A stretch of DNA of 64,000 nucleotides from the NCBI GenBank assembly GCA_021401465.1, contig JADDMT010000035.1, positions 1 to 64,000 on the forward strand, given 5' to 3'. The stretch comes from Teratosphaeria epicoccoides. Its lineage: Eukaryota; Ascomycota; Dothideomycetes; Mycosphaerellales; Teratosphaeriaceae. The notes under the pieces were generated by a model. The model was not told where the DNA came from. It saw nothing but the letters and a program-made list of their open reading frames with translations, and did no database searches. Below are positions 53,352-63,901 of the stretch, piece after piece (position 1 is the stretch's first letter; each line of letters opens with the position of its first letter). The position numbers were made by a program, and so were the translations under genes.

Positions 53352-55982
53352 ATGGCTACTCCCAACTTCCGCAATGGCAATGCCACCTGTGATGGCTCTG
53401 ATCCTTGCGGAGACGGACTGGTTCATATCCAACATTGTTCGACGGGGATTTCGGTGCGACCTGTACAGATCGATGTACGACCGAACTCACAACGTCAAAT
53501 CATTCCACAACGCAGTGGGCTTCTGCAACCAGGGACAAATCGCGCCATACCACGTAGAGAGCCACCTACAGCTCGAAATGTGTACCACAATGGAATTGAG
53601 ACTTTGCTGGACCCTGCCGTTCTTCCGAACAGGCGACCAGATCAGGCAGGGGCAGTGCGCCGAAGCCATGCACTTGGGCAGCACACTATAGCAGCTCAAA
53701 GCCAGCCTAGGGCCTCTCCAAGTCTCCAATCTACGACTGAAGACACAGTGCGCCCGACGAACGTGTACGGCGTTCCCGAGTCGATCAAGAAGCAACACAT
53801 AGCCTTCTTCACCCAGAACCCGCCACCATTCATTCCTGCAAGTAGCATCACACCGGACCCGTGCCCCTTTAGACGATCAAGCCGAGGCGATAGAGCTCAC
53901 GCGAGGACGTATAATGCTGCGGATGCTCGACGAGAGCGCGCCACTTTCCAGGCGTTACGTTCCGCTCCTTCTAGAGAGGCAGGGTCATTTCCGTCAGCAT
54001 TGCACACTCCAGGTAATTTGAGGTATATGCCATCATCGCAGTGGCAGCGCGATAGTTCGGCTTTCAGGTTGCATCAGCCTCCTGGGCCAACTGATGAGCG
54101 GCCGCTATCGATGCCGAACGCTTCATTTGACCAGAATACGTACCGTAGCTCACGCAGACTCCAGTATGAAGCAAGCGCCAAAGGTCCCAGGATGTCCCAG
54201 CAGGAATGGAAGGACAAAGCAGAGGCTCTTACAAAAGTCATGCAGGATATGCAGGATGTCCTCCAACGGGTCCGGCTTCAGCAGATTACGGAAACGTCTA
54301 GCAGTAGAATTTCGGGCGATCACAGGCCCGAGAATATCACGCGTGGAGGACACGGTGCCATGCAGGACGCAGTCAGCCAGGTCTACTGGACCGCGGACGA
54401 GGGTTCCGAATCTGCACAAGACGTGTTCGAGAACGCTGTGGAGCATCAGCCGGAGCAATACGCTGATGATCAGGTGCATGGACTGTCACTAGGATCGCAG
54501 CCTCGTCCGAGTTCGACGCAGCCCAAGGAATCTAAACCGGCGGAGTTGCCGCCCCTCCGCGCCAAGTCAGACCATTGGCAAACAACGCTGTCGCCGCTGG
54601 TAGATTCCGCCACCGGCATGCCCACACCTCCCAAGTCGAATAAGATATCAGCGTCTTCGACCCCGCAGCGCTCGACAGAGCCTCGGTCTGCACCAGGCGT
54701 ACGCCAGTCATTAGATGGCAAGGCTCGCCTGGATAGTCCGACATTAGGAGCTAGTACAAAAGGGTCAGACGAAGCTGCGAAGCCCGTTTCCGAGAGTCGT
54801 ACAACAATTCTAGAGAACGCATATGCTTCGTCCACAGCAGCCGATGCCGGGATTTCTCAGGAGGCCTCCAGAGTCTCAAGACCCTCACGCTACAGGCTAA
54901 GACAACCATCTCAACCCTTCCATCAACCGTCTCGCTGGCCAGGGGACGATGGGGGACTGGGCCGCGTACGAAATTTCTCCTTGCCCTTCCAGTCACCGGG
55001 ATCATTGCCGTGGCATTTGTCACATGTTCCTGCGCCTCGCAATCCGCATGAGGTCTCATGCTGCGGACAACCGTGGTGCTGCCACAAACGTATCGAATGG
55101 ATTTTATCATCTTCCCGGTACAAGGAACGGATGGAGAATGTCGAGCACGTTTTCCGCGACACTGAAGCCGTCATCATCAGTCAGGCCTCGGACAGGCGTG
55201 CCGGCGCTGTGCCAACTGCGCGCATCGCACCCGAGGTCATGGCCAAGCTGGACACCGCTGCTACCAACATCATGACCGAATCGGCCAAGGTCGAGCGGAA
55301 ATGTCGACTCGTGAAGCAAGGCGTCTCCGTGTCACCGACAAGCACTGCTCGTGGCACCGAAGCGATGGAGAATCCGATCATCGACGGACTAATACTCTCT
55401 CTGGAAAAGCTTGAAGCGACCGCAAAGCAAGCCGAGGACATCTTGAGCTCCATCCAGCCGTCGAGGCAAAGGGAAATGCGGGCTCGCGTCTCGTTTGCGG
55501 GGCCAGCACCACTTGGGCGACAGCGCAGCGCAGACACTCTTGCGCTTGAGCCACCTTCCAACACAGCCCGCACCCAAGCACGCCCGCGACAATCCTGCAT
55601 CAGGACGCCACGCCCAACATCCCTACCGGCACATGCACCCGCGGCGCCTCCCGTGGAGAAGACGTTGAGGTTCGAGAGTCCCCTGCCCGACCTCGACCAG
55701 CAGTCTCCCCAGGAAGCGCGTGCAGAGCAAGTCGAGGAGCTCCGCCCCGATGGCTCGTGGGGCAGTCTCGTCGACGATAGGGTCAAGACGTCGGTGAAGC
55801 CGAAGAAAAGTGTGAGGTTCAGGGCTAGTCTACCCAGTCTGAAGTTCTGGAGTAACAGTGGGTCCAGTGAGGACGTAGTGGAAGAGGTGGAGGACGAAGG
55901 AAGAGGGTGGAAGTCGCGGAAAGGGGTACTGCAGTATTTGTCAAGAGCAGATCTTGGCAAAAGTGATGGCGATGAGTGTTGA
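53352..55982 (+). CDS. Large disordered hypothetical protein (876 aa)
   Basis: Single exon; the first ATG in frame is at 53352 (the frame starts at 53310 only via GTG). The protein is mostly low-complexity Ser/Pro/Arg/Gln. Residues near 280-320 form a likely coiled coil (EWKDKAEALTKVMQDMQDVL). A Cys/His/Trp cluster occurs near 570 (CCGQPWCCHKRIEWIL) and a helical region near 590-660 (EVMAKLDTAATNIMTESAK). The end has two short basic motifs, KTLRFESP and KKSVRFRASLPSLKFW. The CCxxxWCCH cluster could bind zinc. No enzyme domain is seen. It may be a cytoskeletal or cell-cycle scaffold; that is a guess from composition. Confidence 0.6.
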   Translation: MATPNFRNGNATCDGSDPCGDGLVHIQHCSTGISVRPVQIDVRPNSQRQIIPQRSGLLQPGTNRAIPRREPPTARNVYHNGIETLLDPAVLPNRRPDQAGAVRRSHALGQHTIAAQSQPRASPSLQSTTEDTVRPTNVYGVPESIKKQHIAFFTQNPPPFIPASSITPDPCPFRRSSRGDRAHARTYNAADARRERATFQALRSAPSREAGSFPSALHTPGNLRYMPSSQWQRDSSAFRLHQPPGPTDERPLSMPNASFDQNTYRSSRRLQYEASAKGPRMSQQEWKDKAEALTKVMQDMQDVLQRVRLQQITETSSSRISGDHRPENITRGGHGAMQDAVSQVYWTADEGSESAQDVFENAVEHQPEQYADDQVHGLSLGSQPRPSSTQPKESKPAELPPLRAKSDHWQTTLSPLVDSATGMPTPPKSNKISASSTPQRSTEPRSAPGVRQSLDGKARLDSPTLGASTKGSDEAAKPVSESRTTILENAYASSTAADAGISQEASRVSRPSRYRLRQPSQPFHQPSRWPGDDGGLGRVRNFSLPFQSPGSLPWHLSHVPAPRNPHEVSCCGQPWCCHKRIEWILSSSRYKERMENVEHVFRDTEAVIISQASDRRAGAVPTARIAPEVMAKLDTAATNIMTESAKVERKCRLVKQGVSVSPTSTARGTEAMENPIIDGLILSLEKLEATAKQAEDILSSIQPSRQREMRARVSFAGPAPLGRQRSADTLALEPPSNTARTQARPRQSCIRTPRPTSLPAHAPAAPPVEKTLRFESPLPDLDQQSPQEARAEQVEELRPDGSWGSLVDDRVKTSVKPKKSVRFRASLPSLKFWSNSGSSEDVVEEVEDEGRGWKSRKGVLQYLSRADLGKSDGDEC

Positions 55983-56186
55983 TGTAAGAGCTCTTATCAG
56001 TGACCCCTCGTTCGTGCCTCAGGCAGGCCACTTTTAAAAATCCTCGAGTAAAACATCATTGAATCGCGGGGCACTTTCGTTCATGTTGTTTTTTTCCCAG
56101 GACAGACCGAGTGTTTGTCGGTTTGTGACGTACGACATATCCAGACTCGTCCGCACATTACCCCGAATAATAACATATCAGACGAC

Positions 56187-57659
56187 ATGTTGGACGTCAA
56201 CGACTTCATCACGGAGCGCGGCGGCGACCCTCAGAAAATCAAGGAGTCCCAACGACGGAGACACGCGCCTGAAGAAGTCGTCGACGACGTCGTTGCGTTG
56301 TTCGAGGAGCACAGGAAAACGCAGTATGCCGCGGGGACGGACATGGGTGCCAAGCTCAACGAGGTGCAGAAGGCGATGACGGCGAACAAGAAGGCCAACG
56401 GAGACCCGGACGAATTCAAGCACTTGTTGGCCGCCAAGGACGAGCTGCAGCGGGAGAAGAAGGTGTTGGAGGAGCAGGCGGCAGAGAAGCATCGAGTCTT
56501 GCTGAGGAAGGTCAAGACGATCGGCAACTACGTCCATGAGTCAGTGCCCGTCAGCGACAACGAGGACAACAACGCGTTGATCCGCGAGTGGAGGCCGGAA
56601 GGCGTCCAAGTCGGCAAGAAGCATTGTCTCTCCCATCACGAGGTTCTCTATCGATTAGGCGGATACGAGCCTGATCGGGCCGTCAACATTGCCGGCCACC
56701 GCGCGTACTATCTCACCGGCAAGGGCTTCTGGCTGAACGAGGCACTCAGGCATTATGGCCTGGCCTTCCTCGACGACAAGGGCTACATGCCCAACCAGCC
56801 ACCATTCTTCATGAACCGCGACGCCATGGCCAAGACCGCCCAGCTCGAGCAGTTCGACGAGGAACTCTACAAAGTCAGCGAAAAGGAGAACGAACCGGCC
56901 ACCGACAAGTACCTGATCGCCACCTCCGAACAGCCCATTTCCGCCATGCACCAAAAAGAATGGTTGAATCCGACGGACCTTCCGATCAAGTACGCCGGCA
57001 GCTCAACCTGTTTCCGCAAGGAAGCTGGTTCCCACGGCAAAGACGCGTGGGGTGTATTTCGCGTGCACCAATTCGAAAAGATCGAGCAATTCGTCTTCTG
57101 CAAGCCGGAAGACAGCTGGAAGCACTTCGATGAAATGATTGGCTACTCGGAAGAATTCTACCAGTCTCTCAACATCCCATTCCGAGTCGTCGCCATCGTC
57201 TCCGGCGCCCTCAACAATGCCGCCAGCAAGAAGTACGATCTTGAGGCATGGTTCCCGTACCAGGGTGAGTACAAAGAGCTCGTCTCCTGCTCCAACTGCA
57301 CAGACTATCAAACCCGCGAACTCGAGATCCGGTACGGACAGAAGAAGCAAACCGATGCCAGCTTCCAAAAGGCATACGTCCACGCGCTCAACTCGACTCT
57401 GTGTGCGACGGAGCGGGCCTTGTGCTGCGTACTGGAGAACTATCAGACCGAAGATGGTGTCGTTGTGCCGGAGCCGCTGAGGAGGTACTTCCCGAAGAAC
57501 GACGAGTTCCTGCCCTTCGTGCGCGACCTGCCAAAGGACAGCACCAGTCTGAAAGAGAAGGGCAAGGCGGAAGGGAAAGGTGGCGCGGCGCCCAAGCTGC
57601 CGAAGGAGGGAGAGGTGGTCGAGAGGCCGAAGCATAAAGCTGACGAGATCAAGTCGTGA
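56187..57659 (+). CDS. SES1: Cytosolic seryl-tRNA synthetase
   Basis: Intronless 490-aa class II synthetase that charges tRNA-Ser. The start MLDVNDFITERGGDPQKI is diagnostic of eukaryotic cytosolic SerRS; the upstream open frame begins only with TTG. The N-terminal coiled-coil arm that grips the tRNA long variable arm covers about residues 30-110 (LLAAKDELQREKKVLEEQA). Class II motif 2 lies near residue 274 (TCFRKEAGSHGKDAWG, then FRVHQFEKIEQF) and motif 3 near the C-terminus (LCATERALCCVLENYQ). A charged Lys/Glu tail follows, as in fungal orthologues. It lies 4.8 kb from a serine biosynthesis gene (62468), perhaps by chance. Confidence 0.97.
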   Translation: MLDVNDFITERGGDPQKIKESQRRRHAPEEVVDDVVALFEEHRKTQYAAGTDMGAKLNEVQKAMTANKKANGDPDEFKHLLAAKDELQREKKVLEEQAAEKHRVLLRKVKTIGNYVHESVPVSDNEDNNALIREWRPEGVQVGKKHCLSHHEVLYRLGGYEPDRAVNIAGHRAYYLTGKGFWLNEALRHYGLAFLDDKGYMPNQPPFFMNRDAMAKTAQLEQFDEELYKVSEKENEPATDKYLIATSEQPISAMHQKEWLNPTDLPIKYAGSSTCFRKEAGSHGKDAWGVFRVHQFEKIEQFVFCKPEDSWKHFDEMIGYSEEFYQSLNIPFRVVAIVSGALNNAASKKYDLEAWFPYQGEYKELVSCSNCTDYQTRELEIRYGQKKQTDASFQKAYVHALNSTLCATERALCCVLENYQTEDGVVVPEPLRRYFPKNDEFLPFVRDLPKDSTSLKEKGKAEGKGGAAPKLPKEGEVVERPKHKADEIKS

Positions 57660-58608
57660 GAGCGTTGCGGTGATCGGGCATAGGTAGAATACCGCATTGC
57701 GGCGTGACTGATGGGCGCAGAGATGTCGTCAGGATCATACGAGAGCATTGTTTGAGGCCGAGGACGACGTGTGCATTCCGCAGATGGCGCATGATTCTTG
57801 GAATGGGATCTGATACCAGCGACATGGCGTAACGCAGCCTTTCAATTTTTCGAAAAGCGCCATTGCAGATGAAGATTGCACGACACACCCTCCCTCACCT
57901 CTCTCGTAGTGCCGCTCGAGGCCACCTGATCTCCAGCCCGCTTGCCGCTCGGCTGTCATTATCGTGGACATGAAAGTACATATAGTGGCGGCAGGCACTG
58001 ACAATCAAGGCCGTATCAACGGCGGATACCATGAGATCTCGCGCTACCTAAGCTCAGAACAAAGTCACAGAAATGGAAAGGAAACACGAGCCCCCCAGGC
58101 TTTCCACAAGCTCGAGATCCAGAGCCAGGATGTAGCAAGCAGACCTACCTTTCTTATCAAAACACCAAAAAAAAAAGAAAAAAAAAACCAGAGCTCAGAG
58201 ACTCCTTCCCGCCTGCCGCCCGTGCTCGTCCCTACCTAGCCCTGCCCACGCCGGACCCCAGGATTATAACCCCAGAAAGCAACAGCACCGCCTGAGATCT
58301 GTTGATGCCGCACTTGCGCCCTGAGCCTCCTCTGCCCCCGCTGCCTGAGGCCGTGTGAAGAGTATCGTGAAACGCCGCAGCAGAAGACGCCGTCACGCTC
58401 GACCGGTGGGAATCGTGAAAATATGCATGCTTTCGGGTATCGATGATGGTGGTATTTGACCCGTGTCGCTCGTGTCGCTAATGTCGTGATCAGTTGTCGT
58501 AGCCGCATGGCATTTAAAGATCAGCTGAAAGGGGGGTGGGCACAGCAGATCGAAGTAGCAAAAGCCCCCTGCCGCGCACGAGTTTCCTGACCCGCCTGGG
58601 GAAGAGTC
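57660..58608. other. Convergent intergenic region
   Basis: 949 bp between the SES1 stop and the end of a minus-strand gene, holding both 3' UTRs. An A-rich tract (about 58167-58188, two A10-type runs split by one G) is the only notable sequence. No gene is seen. Confidence 0.5.
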
Positions 58609-60362
58609 CTAGATGCCTGCCAAGAGAGCATTGTCGTCGTAGGCCGAGGCGTGGTTGAAGATGTCGTCGATGAAGCTGGCGTGGCCAGCCATGTCGCCCG
58701 CCTCGCCGAGACCGTGGCCCGCACCGGGCATCAAGTCGAACTTGTCCTCGCCGTAGACACCGTTGAAGCCGCCATCACTCTGGTGCGGGAGCAGCGCGTG
58801 GTAGTTGCCCTCGTTCTGCTCATGGCTCTGGAAGCCGTTCGGGACGAAGCTCGGGGGCATCTTGACAGGGCTGCCGTGATGCTCGAGAGGCTGCGGAGGC
58901 GGGGCGAAGCCCCCGCTGTTGTGCTGGAGCAGATTGAAGGACGCTGGCTGCTGGTCGTGGCTCGGCGAGCGATTCTGGGTCTCGATGGTGGCGGCCACGC
59001 TGCCCTGGCCGCGGTGGCCGTGCATGTTCGCGTTCGCGAGAGAAGTGTCGTGATGGATGTACGGGTCATCGTTGCCGTCGAGAGCAGCGATGCCGTGGAC
59101 ACCGAGGCCGTCATTGTTGGTGTTCGTGTTCATGCCGTCGAAGCCATGGACCATGCCAGCCGTGCTGTTGCCGTTCATCAACCCCCTCTGCATCGGCATG
59201 CCCCGGTAATGATTGACGAGCGAGAGTCCAGCATTGAACGCGTAGCTGTGGCCGAGGTGAGGAGATGCATCGTACGGGCTGGTGGTACCGTGCGTGTTGA
59301 GAGGAGTGGGAACAGCTGAGTGACCGTGCTGTGGGGTATTGTGAGCAGTCGGGTAGGCGAACTGCGGCGGCGGCTGAGAGTAGATGCTGTTGTGAGACAT
59401 GCTGTGAGGTAGCCCTGGTCTCGAGTCAGCGTTCTGGCCAACCTCAACTCATCTGTGGACACAACCCACCATTCGGCTGGTTGGCAGGGATCCCAGTCGG
59501 ACTCTCCTCGTGATAAGTGCCATCAACCTCCTCATCCTTCTCCGTCGCCATCTGCTCGGCATAGTTGACAGCAGTGGTAGGGCGCAAATAGTTGCTTGTC
59601 TTGGGTTTCTTGCTCGGCGACATGGCAACGAGGTCGTCCTCCTCGCGCCTCGTGGCGCGGCCGCGCTTGCCACCACGGCTGCCCGCCTTCGACTTGCGCG
59701 CACCGTACTCGTCGTCGGAATCGTCGTCCTCAATCTTGATGTGCTTGATGTTCTTGCGGCTGCGACCTGGAGCGGCTGGCGTGTTCGGGGTATTCGCCGA
59801 GCGCTTTGGGGTCTTCGTCTTTTGCGGTGGCTTGAAGAGGAGGCTGGCTCCAGGCTTGACAGGCTCAGGAGTTGCCTCAGCAGCTGCGCCTGCACCCGAC
59901 TTCTTGCTGCCACGGCCGCGAACCGTACCGCCCGCGCCGCTGCTGGTAGAACCAGTGGACGGCTTATTTGCCATGCGACGCTGGTTGCGCTCGAGTCTCG
60001 GAGGGACCTGGTGATTGTCGGCCTCGCGATATTTGTAGATCTTAGCGAGATGCTGCTTGATGGCTTCGCCAGTCATGTAGTCGTTGATGAGACTGGCGAC
60101 CTCGTCCCACGGGATCGGGATATTGTTCTTGACAGCGACATAGTCGACACAAAGGAGGACGAGCTGATCAAGGTCGGCTGTGAGGAGTCAGCTATCATGA
60201 AGGAAGAGCTCTGGGCCGCAACTGATGGGTTGACTTACGGTTCCAGCGGACCAGCTTGCGGCCAGCTGCGCTCTTGCGCTTCTCTTTCTGAGGCTGAGTC
60301 ACTTGGTACTCCTCGTCATCGTGCTCGGAGCTGACGAAGTCGTTGCTGCCGTAGTAGGCCAT
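58609..60362 (-). CDS. SANT/Myb-like nuclear protein (545 aa)
   Basis: Three exons, 60362-60239, 60177-59470 and 59414-58609 (introns 61 and 55 bp; donors GTAAGT and GTGGGT), join VRWN to PDLDQLVLLCVDY and NQPNG to GLPHSMSHNS. Residues about 37-95 form a three-helix SANT-like domain: VRWNPDLDQLVLLCVDYVAV, PWDEVASLINDYMTG and EAIKQHLAKIYKYR. Next come basic patches (RKNIKHIKIEDDDSDDEY, KRGRATRREEDDL, SPSKKPKTSNYLRP), then a Gln/His/Asn/Pro-rich C-terminal half typical of transcription factor activation regions. No known full-length family is recognised. The gene 61188-61634, 826 bp away on the same strand, encodes the same WNxxxDQxxLL domain. A DNA-binding or chromatin role is inferred. Confidence 0.75.
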
Positions 60363-61187
60363 TGTGGTGCTCCTTTGTTCGATTGGTCGGGGCATGTGTC
60401 GCCGACGGCGTGATAGTTTGGTAAGGAGGTACTGTTTGCTGATGTACAAGTGTCAAAGGTGTAGTTGAGAATCTGCGTGCAGGCTCATGATAGTCAGCGC
60501 TCTGTCAGTGTGGTCCAGAACGCCGAACCTCTTGGCGAAGTTCGAGTCTTACCAAGTTGGGAAGGCACGCCTGCCGATTTGATGTACGTCTCTGCAGGGT
60601 AAGATGACGCTCAGGACAGTGCTGTATTGCTTTCAAATCCAATACCAAAAGCAAACCGAGTATGTCGTACTATACAAGACTCTCCGCGATGTGGATGTCG
60701 CAAAGGCGGAGGTGATTGAGATTGAAAGATGCTGGAAGACAAGCACACTCGAACTTAATATCACCTGCTAGCGCCGAAGCTTGGACACTGCCATATCTGC
60801 CAGTCTGCAAGGATGCGAAGAAGCTGATTGGTCTGCGGGCAACATTCCGAAAGAGTCAGACGTCAAATGTGCACGTGAAGGCAGGAGCAGAGATCAAGGA
60901 GGTAGGTGTAGCAACAAGTCGTGGGACACTGCGGAGCGGAGAGCGGCGGTGACATTGAGGTTGGCCAGGGTGGTAGTGGGCCGAGCGGAGAGACAAGCGG
61001 GTCGAGGGAGGGTTCGGGAGAGAAGTACCGCGAGGTTAGATGTGCAGTCACCGTGAATCCATGATTCTCATTCCCTGCCCACTTCGAGAGTTCTCGTCAT
61101 CATCACGCTGCAGCAGCCCTCCTCTTTGTGTTCGCAACAGCAAGATCATCGTGCAATACTCCAACCCGATTCTGCTCGCAGCGTCAC
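60363..61187. other. Spacer between the two SANT-like genes
   Basis: 825 bp containing the promoter of the 58609-60362 gene and the 3' UTR of the next. Short plus frames (60716-61056) are Arg/Lys-rich and not coherent. Nothing else is seen. Confidence 0.5.
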
Positions 61188-61634
61188 TTAGTCGAACTCA
61201 TCATAGTCGTCACCACCCACCGGCTCCTGCTTCACACCCCTCGACCCGTCCTGCTCGTCATCTTCCGCCGAAGCCGAAGTAGCCTTCTTGCTTGGCTTCG
61301 GAGTGCCCTTACTCTTCTTGCTCGGCGAGGAATTCTCCTCGTCGTCTTCTCCGCCAGTCTTGCGTTTGCCTCCGGTCTTGGCCTTTGGCGTGCCAGCGTT
61401 GGATCCACTATGGAGGTGTCAGCTGCGAGATGCATGGACGGGAGGGTGCACTTTTAGGCCGCTGCGTTACCCTTTCTTGATAGTCTCGCGGATCTTCTGG
61501 AGACGCTTCTGAACGGCCATTGAAGTGGCACCGAGCTCGTTGGCCACTGCGGCGTGATCGAGGGTGATGTGATGAGTCTTCAGGATCGCAAGCAGGAGCT
61601 TCTGGTCCATCTCGGCATTCCAGGTGATAGGCAT
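61188..61634 (-). CDS. Small SANT/Myb-like protein (127 aa)
   Basis: Exons 61634-61471 and 61407-61188; the 63-bp intron (GTAACG to CATAG) joins ETIKKG to GSNAGTPKAKTGG. Residues 1-50 are a SANT-like domain: ITWNAEMDQKLLLAILKTH, then LDHAAVANELGATSMAVQKR and LQKIRETIKKG. The tail is Lys/Ser/Glu-rich and disordered with basic nuclear-localisation-like runs (GGKRKTGGEDDEENSSSPSK, KKSKGTPKPSKK), and ends in acidic DDYDEFD. The WN(A/E)(E/D)xDQKLL start is common in short Dothideomycete and Sordariomycete proteins annotated only as Myb-like. The ATG at 61634 is in frame with an upstream extension that lacks domain character. Probably nuclear; target unknown. Confidence 0.75.
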
Positions 61635-62467
61635 GTTGACGAATGGTTGTCTTTGCGGATTCTCCAAGTCGTAGAGTCGAGGATGCCGATGGGAAGGCAG
61701 GTGTTGGACGGCTTGCAACAGGCGTTGGAAGGAGGTTATTGGTAAATGGTCCAACACAAGCGAAGTGGGAGATCAGGGCCATTTCGGAGGCGGCGGTCAC
61801 AAGACTTCAGGCCCGAGCTGAGCCTGTCCCCTTCCCACCCAGACTTCACGTTCACGTATTTGCCGTTATGAACCTGCAGCTGAGGTTATGCTGCTCTTTG
61901 TGGTCATGGGCGACGGTGACAAGTGACGGGATCCGGCACGACGTTTTTGGACGCGTCGACACTGAAGCGCCGTCATGGTAGTATTTCCTACACTCATGAT
62001 GGCGGAGAGCAGGCAGTGGCGATGTGCTTGAGGCGGGCGTTCCATGAATCTTGCTCGACCCTCCACACCCAGCTCGTTGATCGATCGCCATCGAGGTCAA
62101 GTCGTGTCTACATGAGAGGCGGCGAGTAAGGACAAATGGGTAGACGATGGTGCATGGACATGGTACTGTTATCATCATCGAGAAGCGAAGAGAGCAGCAG
62201 AATCCAAACGGAGCGGACGTTGCCGAGTACGACACCGGCATCTGACGGGAGCGGGACGGCGCGACACGCACGTGCACCTCGCGTTCCTGCAGATCGGCAA
62301 CTCTAATGACGCATGCGATGCGTGGTGGGGCGAAAAATGTTCGGAGGATACTAAGGTCGACTACCCTTCCCTTCTTGTCATCTTGCAAACCTCTCGTCTC
62401 TCTCACCTAGACTGCCTTAGAATCAGCACGGCGACGGTGACGGCGACGGCGACGGCGACATCCCAAG
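61635..62467. promoter_or_regulatory. Divergent region upstream of PGDH with GACGGC tandem repeat
   Basis: 833 bp between the small SANT-like gene (minus) and the serine-biosynthesis gene (plus). A 6-bp tandem repeat (CGACGG/CGACGG type, 62429-62460) ends 8 bp before the PGDH ATG, within its 5' leader. A minus frame at 61852-62406 is not coherent. Confidence 0.5.
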
Positions 62468-63901
62468 ATGCCCTCAGAAGCGCAGGACATCCCCGCCCGT
62501 CCCGCCAACGCGAACGGGTCCCTGGAGCGGACGGTGTCCATGTCGACTTCACACCCCGACCAGTACTCCACCTCACCCACAGCGACCTTCAAGTCGATTT
62601 CCGGCAGCTACGGCGCCAGCTTGCCGCACCTCTCGACCAAGCAACTGCGCCCCTTCAACACCCACGACATTAAAGTCCTGTTGCTTGAGAACGTCAACAA
62701 GACCGGCCAGGACATCTTGAAGAAGCAGGGCTACCAAGTGGAGGCGCTCAAGAGCTCGTTGCGTGAGGATCAATTGATCGAGAAGATTGCCCATGTGCAT
62801 GTCATTGGCATCCGCAGCAAGACCCAGTTGACTCCCAATGTCCTCAAGCACGCCAAGAACTTGATCGTGATCGGCTGTTTCTGCATTGGTACAAATCAGG
62901 TCGATCTGAAGTATGCGGCAGAGAATGGCATCTGCGTGTTCAATTCACCCTTCTCAAACTCCAGATCCGTGGCTGAGCAGATGATCGGGACCATCATTGC
63001 TTTGGCGAGGCAGATTGGCGACAGGAACATTGAGCTGCACAATGGCGTGTGGAACAAGGTGTCGGCGGGCTGCTGGGAGGTCAGAGGCAAGACGCTTGGT
63101 ATAGTCGGTTACGGACATGTCGGCGCACAATTGTCCGTGCTGGCAGAGTCGATGGGCATGAGAGTGCTCTACTACGACGTGGTCAACCTCATGGGTCTGG
63201 GAACCGCAACACAGGTGGCCAGCTTGGATGAGTTGCTCAGACTTGCCGACTTTGTGACACTGCACGTGCCGGAGCTGGACGAGACAAAGAACATGATTGG
63301 CGAGGCACAGCTAGCGCAGATGAAGAAGGGCGCATATCTGCTCAATGCCTCAAGAGGAAGCGTGGTCGACATCGCAGCATTGATCAAGGCAATGCAAGCA
63401 GGCAAGCTCGCCGGTGCAGCCATCGACGTCTACCCCAACGAGCCCGCCGGGAACGGCGAGCACTTTAACTCTCAGCTTAATCCCTTCACCGACGACCTGA
63501 AAGCTCTGAAGAACATCATTCTTACTCCTCACATCGGTGGCTCAACAGAGGAGGCACAATCAGCAATCGGTGTCGAGGTTGCAGAAGCGCTGGTCAACTA
63601 CGTTAATGTCGGAACGACTTCTGGTGCAGTCAACTTGCCCGAGGTCAACCTTCGCTCGCTCACGCTCGACGAGCCAAACCATGTCCGTGTCATCTACATC
63701 CACAAGAACGTGCCTGGTGTGCTGCGGAGAGTCAACGAGATCTTGGGTGATCACAATGTTGATAAGCAGATGACCGACTCCCGTGGAGATGTTGCGTATC
63801 TGATGGCGGATATCTCAGATGTCAACACTTCTGAGATCAAAAGTTTGTACCAGAGCTTGGAGGATCTTGGTAGCAGGATCAGGACGAGAGTGCTATACTA
63901 G
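62468..63901 (+). CDS. SER33: D-3-phosphoglycerate dehydrogenase
   Basis: Intronless, 477 aa. It oxidises 3-phosphoglycerate to 3-phosphohydroxypyruvate with NAD, the first step of serine synthesis, in the cytosol. After a Ser-rich N-terminal extension of 65 residues comes the D-isomer 2-hydroxyacid dehydrogenase fold. The NAD motif is GIVGYGHVG at 211-219, the catalytic Arg lies in NASRGSVVD (R296), and the His in PHIGGST (H355). A C-terminal ACT domain (VRVIYIHKNVPGVLRRVNEI) can bind serine for feedback control, as in yeast Ser3/Ser33 and bacterial SerA. The ATG is preceded by CCCAAG and a GACGGC repeat. Ser3 and Ser33 cannot be told apart in a genome with one copy. Confidence 0.96.
   Translation: MPSEAQDIPARPANANGSLERTVSMSTSHPDQYSTSPTATFKSISGSYGASLPHLSTKQLRPFNTHDIKVLLLENVNKTGQDILKKQGYQVEALKSSLREDQLIEKIAHVHVIGIRSKTQLTPNVLKHAKNLIVIGCFCIGTNQVDLKYAAENGICVFNSPFSNSRSVAEQMIGTIIALARQIGDRNIELHNGVWNKVSAGCWEVRGKTLGIVGYGHVGAQLSVLAESMGMRVLYYDVVNLMGLGTATQVASLDELLRLADFVTLHVPELDETKNMIGEAQLAQMKKGAYLLNASRGSVVDIAALIKAMQAGKLAGAAIDVYPNEPAGNGEHFNSQLNPFTDDLKALKNIILTPHIGGSTEEAQSAIGVEVAEALVNYVNVGTTSGAVNLPEVNLRSLTLDEPNHVRVIYIHKNVPGVLRRVNEILGDHNVDKQMTDSRGDVAYLMADISDVNTSEIKSLYQSLEDLGSRIRTRVLY

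Noticed and set aside
56115..56186. 24-codon N-terminal extension of SerRS
   Set aside because: It begins with TTG. The ATG at 56187 gives the family-typical MLDVNDF start.
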